From NCBI GenBank assembly GCA_002418705.1, contig DIEQ01000074.1, positions 131 through 34,197 on the forward strand: DNA of 34,067 bases. The letters run 5' to 3'. This DNA comes from Mageeibacillus sp. UBA5770. GTDB taxonomy: Bacteria; Bacillota_A; Clostridia; Saccharofermentanales; Saccharofermentanaceae. Shown here in pieces: positions 22,094 through 30,433 of the stretch (positions are counted from its first letter, which is position 1; each line of letters begins with the position of its first letter). The notes beneath the pieces were generated by a model. That model was given only the letters and a program-made list of their open reading frames with translations, ran no database searches and was not told the DNA's origin. Both the position numbers and the translations under genes were made by a program.

Positions 22094-23827
22094 TCACATG
22101 CGCTCAACTACTTCAATGCCAAGCAGATTGGTTCCGATAGAAATTGCTGTACAGACAGCCTCGCACAACGCCAGGCGTGCACTGCGCTGTGCTTCATCCG
22201 TCCCGGACAAAATGGAAGAATTATTGTAAAAACGGTTAAACGCGCGGGCTGTCTGGCTTGTCTGGCGGGCTATCATAAATGGTTCATTACTATTCTGTGC
22301 CTTTTTTATGGCTTCCGGGAAATCGCAGATCAGGCGTGATACTTCATATTCGTCCTCTGAGGATAGCAGGGACAGCGAATCATCACCGGCCTGTGCAGGC
22401 TTAATACCCTGCTCGGCAGCTTTTCTCAATATGGAGCGTGTTCTCGCATAGGTATAGATAAGATACGCGGCCGTATCGCCTTCAAAGTCCAGCATCTCTT
22501 CCCATGAAAACACAATATCGCGCTCACGGCCTGACTTAACGTATGTGTATATGACTGAACCGATTCCGACTTTGACGGAAATATCTTTAATTTCGTCTTC
22601 TGACATCTGTGTGTTTCTCGAAAGGGAATTTGCCTTGATGATCTCATATGTTTTGGCAATGCTCTCGTTGAGCAGATCCTCAAGGACAACAATATTGCCT
22701 TCGCGGGTAGAGAACTTCATATCGGCAAATTTAACGAGTCCAAATCCTACATGCACACAATCTTTCGCACATTCGTACCCGGCCTTGTCAAGAACGGAAA
22801 AAACCTGCTTAAAATGGAGTGCCTGCGGGGAACCGACAACGTATATATTTTTATGGAAATGATACGTCTCCCAGCGGTACAGGACAGATGCGATATCACG
22901 GGAAGCATAGATGGTTGTTCCGTCGGATTTCAGGATAATGCACGGCGGAGCCTTGTACTCATCCAGCATGACGACTTTCGCACCCTCACTGTCGATGAGG
23001 AGTCCTTTTTCTGTAAGCATGTCTACGACGGCAGGAATCCGGTCACTGTAGAAACTTTCACCGTTGTAGTTGTCAAAGGATACACCCATGCGGTCATAAA
23101 TGATTGCAAACTCTTTGAGTGACAGCTCGCGGAATTCTGACCACAGTGCGGTCTCTTCTTCTGCCCCTGCCTCCAGACGTTTGAAATTATCCCGCGCATC
23201 CTGTGTAAGTTCAGGATGGAGCTTCTCTTCTTCATGGAATTTTACATAAATACGCAGGAGCTCCTTGATCGGGGTTTCCTTTAATGCTTTCTCATCACCC
23301 CAAAGTCTGAAGGCGGTGATCAGTTTTCCGAACTGCGTCCCGTAATCCCCCAGATGATTCATGCGGACAACTTTGTAACCGAGCTTTTCGTAGATTCTGG
23401 ATAAAGAATGGCCAAGAACGGTAGTAAAGGCATGTCCGACATGAAAAGGCTTAGCGATATTAGGTGAGGAAAATTCTACGATTACTGTCTTGCCGGTACC
23501 CTCATCAGAATTACCGAATGACTCACCTTTTGAAAGAAGATCCGAAAGAATGACTTTTGCAAACTGTCCGTGATCAACAAAGAAATTTACATAGCCGCCG
23601 GCTGCCTGTACTTTTTCGATCCAGCCTGCCGACAGAGCCGGATTAGCCGCAAGTTCAAGGGCGATTGCCACAGGCGCCTTCCGCATTGTTTTGGAAAGGA
23701 TAAAACAGGGAAATGCATAGTCGCCAAGCTTTCGCTGCGGCGGAATTTCAATAGCCGGCATTACCGCATCTACGGAAAGTCCGGTAGCGTGAGAAAGTAA
23801 CAGGGCGACCTCAGATTTAAAATCCAT
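22094..23827 (-). CDS. argS: Arginyl-tRNA synthetase
   Basis: Charges tRNA-Arg with arginine. The 577-aa class I synthetase has an N-terminal tRNA-binding domain (1-100, LGDYAFPCF), the HIGH-type motif HVGH at 129-132 within FSSPNIAKPFHVGH, and KFSTR at 371-375 in the place of KMSKS. The C-terminal DALR anticodon-binding domain ends with GTNLLGIEVVERM. The start is ATG 23827, because GGAGG lies 8 nt upstream; an earlier ATG 13 codons before has no such site. It is the first gene of the argS-peptidase-rsmF-rdgB run, with a promoter at 23916-23944. Confidence 0.97.
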   Translation of the reverse strand: MDFKSEVALLLSHATGLSVDAVMPAIEIPPQRKLGDYAFPCFILSKTMRKAPVAIALELAANPALSAGWIEKVQAAGGYVNFFVDHGQFAKVILSDLLSKGESFGNSDEGTGKTVIVEFSSPNIAKPFHVGHAFTTVLGHSLSRIYEKLGYKVVRMNHLGDYGTQFGKLITAFRLWGDEKALKETPIKELLRIYVKFHEEEKLHPELTQDARDNFKRLEAGAEEETALWSEFRELSLKEFAIIYDRMGVSFDNYNGESFYSDRIPAVVDMLTEKGLLIDSEGAKVVMLDEYKAPPCIILKSDGTTIYASRDIASVLYRWETYHFHKNIYVVGSPQALHFKQVFSVLDKAGYECAKDCVHVGFGLVKFADMKFSTREGNIVVLEDLLNESIAKTYEIIKANSLSRNTQMSEDEIKDISVKVGIGSVIYTYVKSGRERDIVFSWEEMLDFEGDTAAYLIYTYARTRSILRKAAEQGIKPAQAGDDSLSLLSSEDEYEVSRLICDFPEAIKKAQNSNEPFMIARQTSQTARAFNRFYNNSSILSGTDEAQRSARLALCEAVCTAISIGTNLLGIEVVERM

Positions 23828-23915
23828 GTAATATGCCTCCGCGGAAAATCTTACACATTTATTCAAAAATTAACGCCCATCAATAAATTGTAACAGGCGG
23901 TATATGTGCCTTGTC

Positions 23916-23944
23916 ACTGTATCATCTACTGGCGTTCGCGTCAA
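23916..23944 (-). promoter_or_regulatory. Promoter of the argS operon
   Basis: On the minus strand: TTGACG (23939-23944, five of six), a 17-nt spacer and TACAGT (23916-23921, four of six), about 90 nt before the argS start. No T-box leader is visible in the short 5' region. Confidence 0.6.
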
Positions 23945-23948
23945 TTTA

Positions 23949-23957
23949 TGATATGAT
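23949..23957 (+). promoter_or_regulatory. Candidate extended -10 promoter of the mraY-FHA/SEDS-PBP operon
   Basis: TGATATGAT contains TG, one base and TATGAT (five of six consensus bases), 60 nt upstream of the mraY start. There is no convincing -35 hexamer. It overlaps the divergent argS promoter region. Confidence 0.4.
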
Positions 23958-24017
23958 ATCAATGAGTTTTTTCGCGTGCACAGGCACAGAAAATTCAATT
24001 GACAGGAGGCTGAATCT

Positions 24018-24995
24018 TTGTTAAATCAATTTGCTTCTCATATATCACCCGTAATTTTAGCGTGTTCGGGAGCTTTTATCGCACTGTTTACTGCCTTTTT
24101 TGCACTCAGGCATCTCACCTTCGTGCTTCCGACCGATCACGGGCGGGCATTTGCAGTAGAAGGCGTTAAGAGCAAAGGCAAGCCAACCGGTGCCGGATTC
24201 CTCTTCATAACTGTCTTTGCCCTTGTATCTTTTCTTTTTGTTCCTTTTCGCTGGGAAAACACCTTTTACTATCTTCTGATTGAGGCCGCCATGCTGGCCG
24301 GATATCTTGATGACGGGGCAAAAAAACCCTGGAGCGAATATAAGAAGGCTATAATTGATCTATTGATTTCGTTCTTTACAGCTCTTACCTATTCCAGTTT
24401 TGCAAACCGGGATATCATCTTTCCGGTACTGGGTCTGTCATATTCAGTTCCATTTATGCTGTACGTTGCCCTCGGAACGATTCTGGTATGGGTTGCAATC
24501 AATGTCACAAATTGTACGGATGGTGTCGACGGCCTGTCATCTTCCCTGACGATAGTATCGCTGCTGTCCATGCTTGCGCTTTCTGCCATGCAAAATACTA
24601 CAGATTCATGGTCCGGAACACTCCTGATCATGATCGGCGTACTATTTGCTTATCTCTGGTATAACACCAATCCCAGCCAGCTGCTGATGGGCGATGCCGG
24701 TTCACGGGCGCTCGGTGTATTCCTTGCTGTCAGTGTCATGCATACACGTAATCCGCTGGCATACCTGTTCCTGTGCCTTGTTTTCATCCTTGACGGCGGA
24801 GCCGGTATTGTTAAAATCTCACTAAAAAGATTCTTAAAAATCTGTATCCTTAAAAACACTACCACCCCTTTTCACGACCATCTGCGTAAAAAAATCGGTT
24901 GGACAAACCCACAGGTTACAATACGAGTCACATTAATACATATTTTTATCTGTACTTTTTACCTGTTCTTTGTCCTTTGTTTTCTGAAGTGGTGA
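24018..24995 (+). CDS. mraY: MraY-like phospho-N-acetylmuramoyl-pentapeptide transferase (divergent)
   Basis: A polytopic membrane enzyme of 325 aa that would attach UDP-MurNAc-pentapeptide to undecaprenyl phosphate to make lipid I. About ten hydrophobic helices are visible. Motifs of the family are GYLDDGAKK (Asp pair), NCTDGVDGLSSS, MGDAGSRALG (M224-G232, catalytic Asp D226), and the cytoplasmic loop PFHDH at 284-288 followed by GW. Classic MraY has three consecutive His in this loop; here the middle one is Asp. It starts at TTG 24018, with AGGAGG 8 nt before it. WecA-type GT4 transferases are the alternative, but the loop ending in GW fits MraY better. The FHA-SEDS gene follows after 4 nt. 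Confidence 0.85.
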   Translation: MLNQFASHISPVILACSGAFIALFTAFFALRHLTFVLPTDHGRAFAVEGVKSKGKPTGAGFLFITVFALVSFLFVPFRWENTFYYLLIEAAMLAGYLDDGAKKPWSEYKKAIIDLLISFFTALTYSSFANRDIIFPVLGLSYSVPFMLYVALGTILVWVAINVTNCTDGVDGLSSSLTIVSLLSMLALSAMQNTTDSWSGTLLIMIGVLFAYLWYNTNPSQLLMGDAGSRALGVFLAVSVMHTRNPLAYLFLCLVFILDGGAGIVKISLKRFLKICILKNTTTPFHDHLRKKIGWTNPQVTIRVTLIHIFICTFYLFFVLCFLKW

Positions 24996-24999
24996 AATC

Positions 25000-26769
25000 A
25001 TGGATGTTTTTGAACTGTCCTATCTCATCAGGTATATGCTGGTAATATTAATCGTTGTTTTTGTATGGTTCCTTTTATCGCATTCCATATCAGAACTTCG
25101 ATGGAATATGAAGAACAGCGTACTGCCGTCAAAAGGATTCTTTCTGATGGCTGCTGATCCGACTGCTTCAACGGCAGACGGAATGAGTCTTCCTCTGCAC
25201 CACACAACCTGTATCGGGACATCCGGTTCATGTGATATCCGTATGAAAAGCAGCCTGATAGCCAAACGGCATGCCATAATATATTTTTATGACGGTGACT
25301 GGTTTGTGCGTGCTGCTTCAGTCAAAAACCCCGTGTATGTCAACGGCGTGGAAATTTTACATGCCATTCCTCTTGAGAATATGGACTCAATCGGAATCGG
25401 TGAGACGAACCTGCTTTTTGTCAACGAGCGGGAGACAGCAAAAGAAGCTATGCTAAAATACGAAGATCATTCAGACGCACCCACCTTTCCCAAAGGAAAA
25501 TCCTCTTATCGAATGTTCGGCGCCTATCTTTGTGTCAACCTATTCACGCTCATCGGCGGAGCACTGCTCCTTCTTCTGCTTCCCTCCAACCAGACAAAAG
25601 CACTTAAGATCGTGTCCCTGTCTTTTCTCGTTTTTTTCATTCTTTCAAATCTATATTATCTTGTTCTCCCGATTTTCCTGAAGAATCTGGATAAAGTATT
25701 ACTCTTAATACTGATGCAGCTGTCGGTTCTCGGGATGATTATCCAGGTGCGGCTTGAGCTCATAACAAATTCAGCTTCCGGCAAGTCGCCCGATGAGCTG
25801 ATTTCTAATCTGAATTCACAGGGACTGTCCTTATTAATTGCGTATCTGCTGTTACCTGTTGTTATCATCCTGGTTGGCAGGACGCACATTCTTGAGCACC
25901 TGGGTACAGTCTGTGCAGCAGCGACACCGCTTTTACTCATTACAACTCTCATATTCGGCAACGGGGCTGATTCACACGGGGCTACACTTTGGATTTCAGT
26001 TGGCGGCATGTCACTGCAGCTCACGGAATTCGCAAAGATTACCTACCTTGTAGTCCTGGCAAGTTTCTTCAAAAACCGTACGTCGCGTCGAAACCAATTC
26101 ATTTTTGCCATCTGGGCCGGTGTGGTGTTTCTCCTGATCATGATGCTGCCCGACCTAGGATCAGCCATGATCCTTTTACCTACAACTCTTTTAGTGTATG
26201 TCGTCATGACCTCTGAATATCTGACGACACTTTTTATCCTTCTTTCGGGTTCAGCCGTAGGCACTTTGGCTTTTGCCATATTCCCGCACGTGCAAAGGAG
26301 AATTCTTGGCTGGACCAGCCTTTGGACTGAGGTTAATGACAACAACAGGCAAATCGTATATGGACTGCAGGCAATTGCCAGGGGCGGACTTTTCGGCCGC
26401 GGACTCGGCAACGGGAGCCCCGGCGGTATACCGCTTGCAAATTCCGATATGATTTTTTCGATCCTCTGTGAGGAACTTGGCCTTCTGACAGGACTCTGTA
26501 TCGTTCTTCTTTTTATAGTCGTATGGCTGCGCTCAGCCAAAATAACAATTGCATCCCATGACGGATATTCATCGAGCCTTGCCTTTGGAATCGGAACACT
26601 CGCATTTGTGGAAGCAGCCATTGTTATCTCCGGAGTCACCGGTCTCTTCCCGCTCACCGGCGCAACTCTTCCGCTTATCGCCCGTGGCGGAAGTTCCGTG
26701 CTTACAATTGTGGTTTTGTTTGCCATTCTCCTCGGGCTGTCTGCCCGCCGCGAAAAGAGGGATAACTGA
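25000..26769 (+). CDS. FHA-domain fused SEDS glycan polymerase (FtsW/RodA/SpoVE family)
   Basis: A 589-aa membrane protein. One N-terminal helix (about 8-27) is followed by an FHA-like domain at about 66-141 (CIGTSGSCDI, KRHAIIYF, VYVNG, IGIG). The SEDS polymerase of about ten helices spans 170-585. SEDS landmarks are LWISVGGMSLQLTEFAKI, LPDLGSAMIL, ARGGLFGRGLGNG, the catalytic-type Asp D483 in NSDMIF followed by EELG, and PLIARGGSS. SEDS proteins polymerise lipid II with a partner class B PBP, which is the next gene. The FHA part suggests recruitment by phosphothreonine, but the usual Arg after IG is Thr74 and the usual Ser before RH is replaced, so binding may be altered. RodA- or FtsW-type function cannot be chosen. 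Confidence 0.9.
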   Translation: MDVFELSYLIRYMLVILIVVFVWFLLSHSISELRWNMKNSVLPSKGFFLMAADPTASTADGMSLPLHHTTCIGTSGSCDIRMKSSLIAKRHAIIYFYDGDWFVRAASVKNPVYVNGVEILHAIPLENMDSIGIGETNLLFVNERETAKEAMLKYEDHSDAPTFPKGKSSYRMFGAYLCVNLFTLIGGALLLLLLPSNQTKALKIVSLSFLVFFILSNLYYLVLPIFLKNLDKVLLLILMQLSVLGMIIQVRLELITNSASGKSPDELISNLNSQGLSLLIAYLLLPVVIILVGRTHILEHLGTVCAAATPLLLITTLIFGNGADSHGATLWISVGGMSLQLTEFAKITYLVVLASFFKNRTSRRNQFIFAIWAGVVFLLIMMLPDLGSAMILLPTTLLVYVVMTSEYLTTLFILLSGSAVGTLAFAIFPHVQRRILGWTSLWTEVNDNNRQIVYGLQAIARGGLFGRGLGNGSPGGIPLANSDMIFSILCEELGLLTGLCIVLLFIVVWLRSAKITIASHDGYSSSLAFGIGTLAFVEAAIVISGVTGLFPLTGATLPLIARGGSSVLTIVVLFAILLGLSARREKRDN

Positions 26770-26771
26770 TC

Positions 26772-28172
26772 ATGAAAATGCTGATGAGAAATCTTAAGAT
26801 TGTTCTTATACTGTTTATATTAATCTCTGCTGCGCTGCTGGTTGGCCTGTCTTTTCAGCAGTACCGCAGCAAGAATGAATTATTCGTTGCAGCGGGTGAA
26901 AACAAACAGGCACTTAAAACACGTTATGCGCAGGCCGGAACCATCTTTGATATCAATGGCCTGATCCTTGCACAAAGCAGTGATGGCAGCCGGTCGTACA
27001 GCGAAGACCCGGTTATTGCCAAAGCTGTCCTGCATATTGTTGGCGACTATACGCATAATATCGGCAATACAATCGAATCGACATATCAGGGAATACTCCT
27101 CGGGAATGACCGGAATCTGCTGCGGCAGTTCTATCTTGATATCCTTGGAAAAGGCTTGTCAGGGGATGATATTACACTGACCGTTGATGCTGAACTGTCT
27201 AAAAAAGCTTATGAACTTCTCGACGGCCGAAAAGGTTCCATCGTAGTTCTCAATTACAAAACAGGTGCGGTCCTTGTCTCCGTCAGTTCTCCGAGTACCA
27301 GTCCCGAATCTGTAATTACCTATGAAGATATTCCTGAGACATCGCTCTTCAACCGGTCTTTGATGGGTTCCTATGCTCCCGGATCAACGTTTAAAATCAT
27401 TACTGCGGCATCCTATCTGACATCTCCCAAATATGATCCCACGGCTATGGTGAACTGCAGTACGCAGTCAACAGTTGATCCCTATGGGGCAAGCGAGACA
27501 GGTGACGGTCACGGTGAAGTTGATTTGAGTTCGGCTTTTTCAAGATCCTGCAATGTATATTTCGGTCAGATCGGTGTAACCCTCGGCAGGGACGCACTTG
27601 TAAAAACAACAAAGGACATGGGTTACGGATATTCCTTTTCTGTGGACCGCCTCGATGTCCTTCCAGGCAAAATCGATGTCCCGGATAACGCTTCGACGCT
27701 GTCCTGGATTTCAATCGGACAGCCGGTAGCTGACAGCACGCTGTATACAACACCGCTGCAGATGGCAATGATTGCAGGAGCAATAGGTAATGGCGGCGTC
27801 ATGCAGAAAGCACACATTATTGACCATGTCACAACGCCGGCCGGTGAAAAATACAGCAAATTAAATATTGATACGGAACTGACTATTATGAACGAGGGAA
27901 CTGCCGACGCGCTTGAAAAGCTGATGATCGGAGTTGTCGAAAACGGAACGGGAACATCTGCTGCTCTCAACAGCTATACCGTAGCCGGCAAGACGGGAAC
28001 TGTACAAGTCGAAGGGCAGCAAAATAACGCCCTCTGTGTAGCCTATATCGTCGAGGACGATATGCCTTATGCTGTTGCTGTCATCGTGGAAGAAGGCGGC
28101 GCCGGGGGAACCACAGCGGCTCCGCTGGCCGGGCAAATACTGCGCGCTGCCGTTAATGCTCAGGATTCCTGA
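26772..28172 (+). CDS. Class B penicillin-binding protein (PbpA/PBP2-like transpeptidase)
   Basis: A 466-aa transpeptidase that crosslinks peptidoglycan stem peptides outside the cell. A signal-anchor helix (about 8-27) is followed by a short non-catalytic region (30-135) and the transpeptidase domain, with STFK at 205-208 (nucleophile S205), SCN at 259-261 and KTGT at 407-410. The length and short N-terminal domain resemble mycobacterial PbpA more than long PBP2 or PBP3. The gene begins 2 nt after the SEDS stop, with GAGGGA inside the end of that gene, so the two are likely co-translated as a polymerase-transpeptidase pair. Its last 13 nt overlap the 3' end of the convergent small acidic protein gene. 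Confidence 0.95.
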   Translation: MKMLMRNLKIVLILFILISAALLVGLSFQQYRSKNELFVAAGENKQALKTRYAQAGTIFDINGLILAQSSDGSRSYSEDPVIAKAVLHIVGDYTHNIGNTIESTYQGILLGNDRNLLRQFYLDILGKGLSGDDITLTVDAELSKKAYELLDGRKGSIVVLNYKTGAVLVSVSSPSTSPESVITYEDIPETSLFNRSLMGSYAPGSTFKIITAASYLTSPKYDPTAMVNCSTQSTVDPYGASETGDGHGEVDLSSAFSRSCNVYFGQIGVTLGRDALVKTTKDMGYGYSFSVDRLDVLPGKIDVPDNASTLSWISIGQPVADSTLYTTPLQMAMIAGAIGNGGVMQKAHIIDHVTTPAGEKYSKLNIDTELTIMNEGTADALEKLMIGVVENGTGTSAALNSYTVAGKTGTVQVEGQQNNALCVAYIVEDDMPYAVAVIVEEGGAGGTTAAPLAGQILRAAVNAQDS

Positions 28173-28528
28173 GAACTTGCCTCATCTTTGGCAGCCGGTT
28201 CTATCTCAGGAGCCGGTTCTGCTTCCGCATCGACTGTGCTCGTTTCTGCCGAATTCTCCGATGTTGCCGGCCGCTCGATTTTTTCCTGCTCCTCAATGGC
28301 AACAACATTTGCAAGCTGCACCATTTCCTTTTTTATGCTGTCAAGCTGCGGTGCCAGTTTTTCCTTTTTGACCAACGGCAGAAAATTCTTTGCATTGCGT
28401 GCAATAAAATCTTTATTCGATTCATCTGAAGGGGATTCGGAAAAATCAGATGCAGCACGACGGATCTCATCCATATCGGGGACACGTACCCTTGAAGTTA
28501 TTTCATACCGCTTATTTCCGTTTTCCAT
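28160..28528 (-). CDS. Small acidic protein of unknown function, last gene of the kinase/phosphatase operon
   Basis: I do not recognise this 122-aa protein. Residues 1-75 are mixed charged and probably helical (PDMDEIRRAASDF, then IARNAKNFLPLVKK, LDSIKKEMVQLANVV). Residues 80-122 are an acidic Glu/Ala/Ser/Thr-rich tail that looks disordered. There are no membrane segments or cysteines. GGGAG precedes ATG 28528 by about 6 nt, and the gene begins 10 nt after the PP2C stop. It overlaps the PBP gene end to end by 13 nt. The Ser/Thr-rich tail could be a kinase substrate; that is a guess from context only. Good ribosome binding site, spacing and operon position support it as a real gene. Confidence 0.7.
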   Translation of the reverse strand: MENGNKRYEITSRVRVPDMDEIRRAASDFSESPSDESNKDFIARNAKNFLPLVKKEKLAPQLDSIKKEMVQLANVVAIEEQEKIERPATSENSAETSTVDAEAEPAPEIEPAAKDEASSQES

Positions 28529-28538
28529 ACATTCTCCC

Positions 28539-29645
28539 TCATTTCAAATAATAGAATACAGCAAACCCGATGAAAAAGGTATAAAGAAGCACCGCCAGGG
28601 CAAACAGGACGTATTTCCTGACCGGTATAATGGATTTGTACGAAAGTTTGGGCTTTATAGAATTGTCAGTCCGCACAGCTGTTATATCATCGGAAGAATC
28701 CGGTTTCGGGTTCCTGTCAGCATCTTCCCCGCTCTTTTCATCAAAATCAGCAATATCACTGGTGAAAATATTATGTGCCAGCCGAACACGAGGCAATATT
28801 TCCATTTGAACAAGACGCATTTCATCCTTACTATTTCTTTCGGCATTTCTTTTACTGACCGGCAGGCTGGCAGGGTCCGGCTTTGGTGTATCTGCAAAAT
28901 AGATAATACCTATGCTGGCATCATCAGAAAGAGGGCTTGCATCAATTATGAAGCTGCGGATTGTCTTGGCCAGCTGTTTATCACTTTCTTCCTTCGGAAG
29001 ATCGGCAAGCTCTGCCAGGCGCGCAACAACAGGCATAATCAGCATTTTATTCCCGTCATATACCATATCCGATACACCGTCTGTCATCATGACAATTGCA
29101 TGCGTGTCGTCAGTCGTACAGCGAATTATTCTCAGGTAGTGCTGTGCATCCGGCAACGATATAAAGACAGTGCTGGACGCATCTTCACCATTCTGAGGAA
29201 GCGTGACCGGCTGCAGGCCGGAACCTGTAACACGGACGATAACACCGTCCCCAATATGTCCGCAGATCATCCTGGTATCTTTGACGGCACAAAAAAGCAT
29301 GGTCGCAGACATGCTCTCAATGCCGGCTAAGGAAAGTTCGCGGGCTTTGATTGCAAGTTCAGACTGTACCGCAGCAACAAGAACACTCCGGATCAATGAT
29401 TCGTGAATATCATAGAAAAATGCATCGAAATGCCTTACCATCAGATCGCTCACCGTCTGTACGACTGACTTTGATCCGATATCCGCATGTGTATACTGGC
29501 TCCCTCCCGCACCGTCAGAAAGGCAAACAATACTTACTCCATCTTTACAGATGGAAAGTGATGCATCTTCGCAGGGAGCGCCTTTATCACGGTGTTTTCT
29601 GCCGGCCAGGGATAAGCTGGCAAGCTGGATATCATGAGTAACCAT
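28539..29645 (-). CDS. Tail-anchored PP2C-family Ser/Thr phosphatase (YegK/PstP-like)
   Basis: A 368-aa metal-dependent protein phosphatase. The PP2C domain (about 5-255) shows PCEDAS (residues 24-29), CLSDGAGGS (D44), GHIGDGVIV, MMTDGVSD and LSDDASIGI, which supply the Mn/Mg-binding Asp residues. A charged, probably disordered linker (255-340) leads to a C-terminal helix (about 344-366), so the enzyme is held at the inner face of the membrane. It would reverse phosphorylation by the kinase at 30434-32533. Its start codon overlaps the VWA stop by one nucleotide (TAATG). The kinase-VWA-PP2C set matches the TerY-P triad and E. coli YegI/YegL/YegK. Confidence 0.9.
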   Translation of the reverse strand: MVTHDIQLASLSLAGRKHRDKGAPCEDASLSICKDGVSIVCLSDGAGGSQYTHADIGSKSVVQTVSDLMVRHFDAFFYDIHESLIRSVLVAAVQSELAIKARELSLAGIESMSATMLFCAVKDTRMICGHIGDGVIVRVTGSGLQPVTLPQNGEDASSTVFISLPDAQHYLRIIRCTTDDTHAIVMMTDGVSDMVYDGNKMLIMPVVARLAELADLPKEESDKQLAKTIRSFIIDASPLSDDASIGIIYFADTPKPDPASLPVSKRNAERNSKDEMRLVQMEILPRVRLAHNIFTSDIADFDEKSGEDADRNPKPDSSDDITAVRTDNSIKPKLSYKSIIPVRKYVLFALAVLLYTFFIGFAVFYYLK

Positions 29646-30385
29646 TATGAATTATCCTCTAGGTATTTGAAAAAGTCATCCAGTGCTATTGATTTGCTCT
29701 GCGATTTTCCGGAAAAATCATACAAGGCGTCTTCTCTCATTCCGCCTGAAATGATTGAGGAGCTGCTCGAACCAAGGAATTCAAAGAGTTTCGAGAATTG
29801 GGCTGACTGGATGCTTATTGGTTCCGTGCGCTTCCGGGACAGACGCTTCAGAAGGCTGAAATCAACTGTATGTCCCACACCTATATTAAAAACGACAAGC
29901 CTGTCCAGTGATTCAAGTTCATTTACGGCTACTATCGCCCGCTCCATATTCTCCATCGCCTCTTCGCCCTGCGGAGCACCGTCGGTTATGATTACAAGCC
30001 ACGGCTGATAATACTTAATTCCCAGATTCTTATAACCGTCCTTTCGTTCCGAAAGAAGCTCAAGGGACGTCAGGATACCTTCACCGATCGGCGTCAGACT
30101 TGTCGTCGCATTAATATACGAAAGAGAACGCTGCGAGGAAAGCTTACCGAAAGGAAGAACAATGTCTACGGTGCCGCCAAAAGTTACAATGCATATATCC
30201 GCGGCGGACCTCGTTTCCTCGTTCTCTCGCATGGAAGAGAAAAAACTCTGAAGGCCGTCATTTAATTCTCTAATCGGGTTTCCGGACATAGACCCGCTGA
30301 CATCAAGACAAAAGCAGATAGGAAGCCTTCTCCTTGTACTCTTGCTAAAATCAGATTCATTAAAGCTTTGTTTCATTTCTGACAT
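29645..30385 (-). CDS. VWA-domain protein, TerY/YegL-like
   Basis: A 246-aa protein that is mainly a von Willebrand factor A domain. The metal-ion-dependent adhesion site is complete: DVSGS (D28, S30, S32), T98 in TSLTPIGEG, and D135 in ITDGAPQG. It lacks a signal peptide and membrane helix, so it is cytoplasmic. In TerY-P systems such proteins are thought to act as metal-dependent scaffolds between kinase and phosphatase. GGGGGG lies before ATG 30385. It sits 48 nt after the kinase and overlaps the phosphatase start by one nucleotide. Confidence 0.92.
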   Translation of the reverse strand: MSEMKQSFNESDFSKSTRRRLPICFCLDVSGSMSGNPIRELNDGLQSFFSSMRENEETRSAADICIVTFGGTVDIVLPFGKLSSQRSLSYINATTSLTPIGEGILTSLELLSERKDGYKNLGIKYYQPWLVIITDGAPQGEEAMENMERAIVAVNELESLDRLVVFNIGVGHTVDFSLLKRLSRKRTEPISIQSAQFSKLFEFLGSSSSSIISGGMREDALYDFSGKSQSKSIALDDFFKYLEDNS

Positions 30386-30433
30386 GTAGTCCCCCCGTTC
30401 GTATTCTGATTAAGAATACAGTATTTTCAGTAC

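Noticed and set aside
23828..24017. T-box leader upstream of argS
   Set aside because: The untranslated region is about 85 nt, with no T-box sequence and no terminator/antiterminator pair.
28188..29330. A 380-codon open frame on the plus strand antisense to the PP2C gene and the acidic protein gene
   Set aside because: The PP2C motifs on the other strand are clear, and the long frame has low-complexity, Cys/Arg/His-rich content typical of antisense translation.
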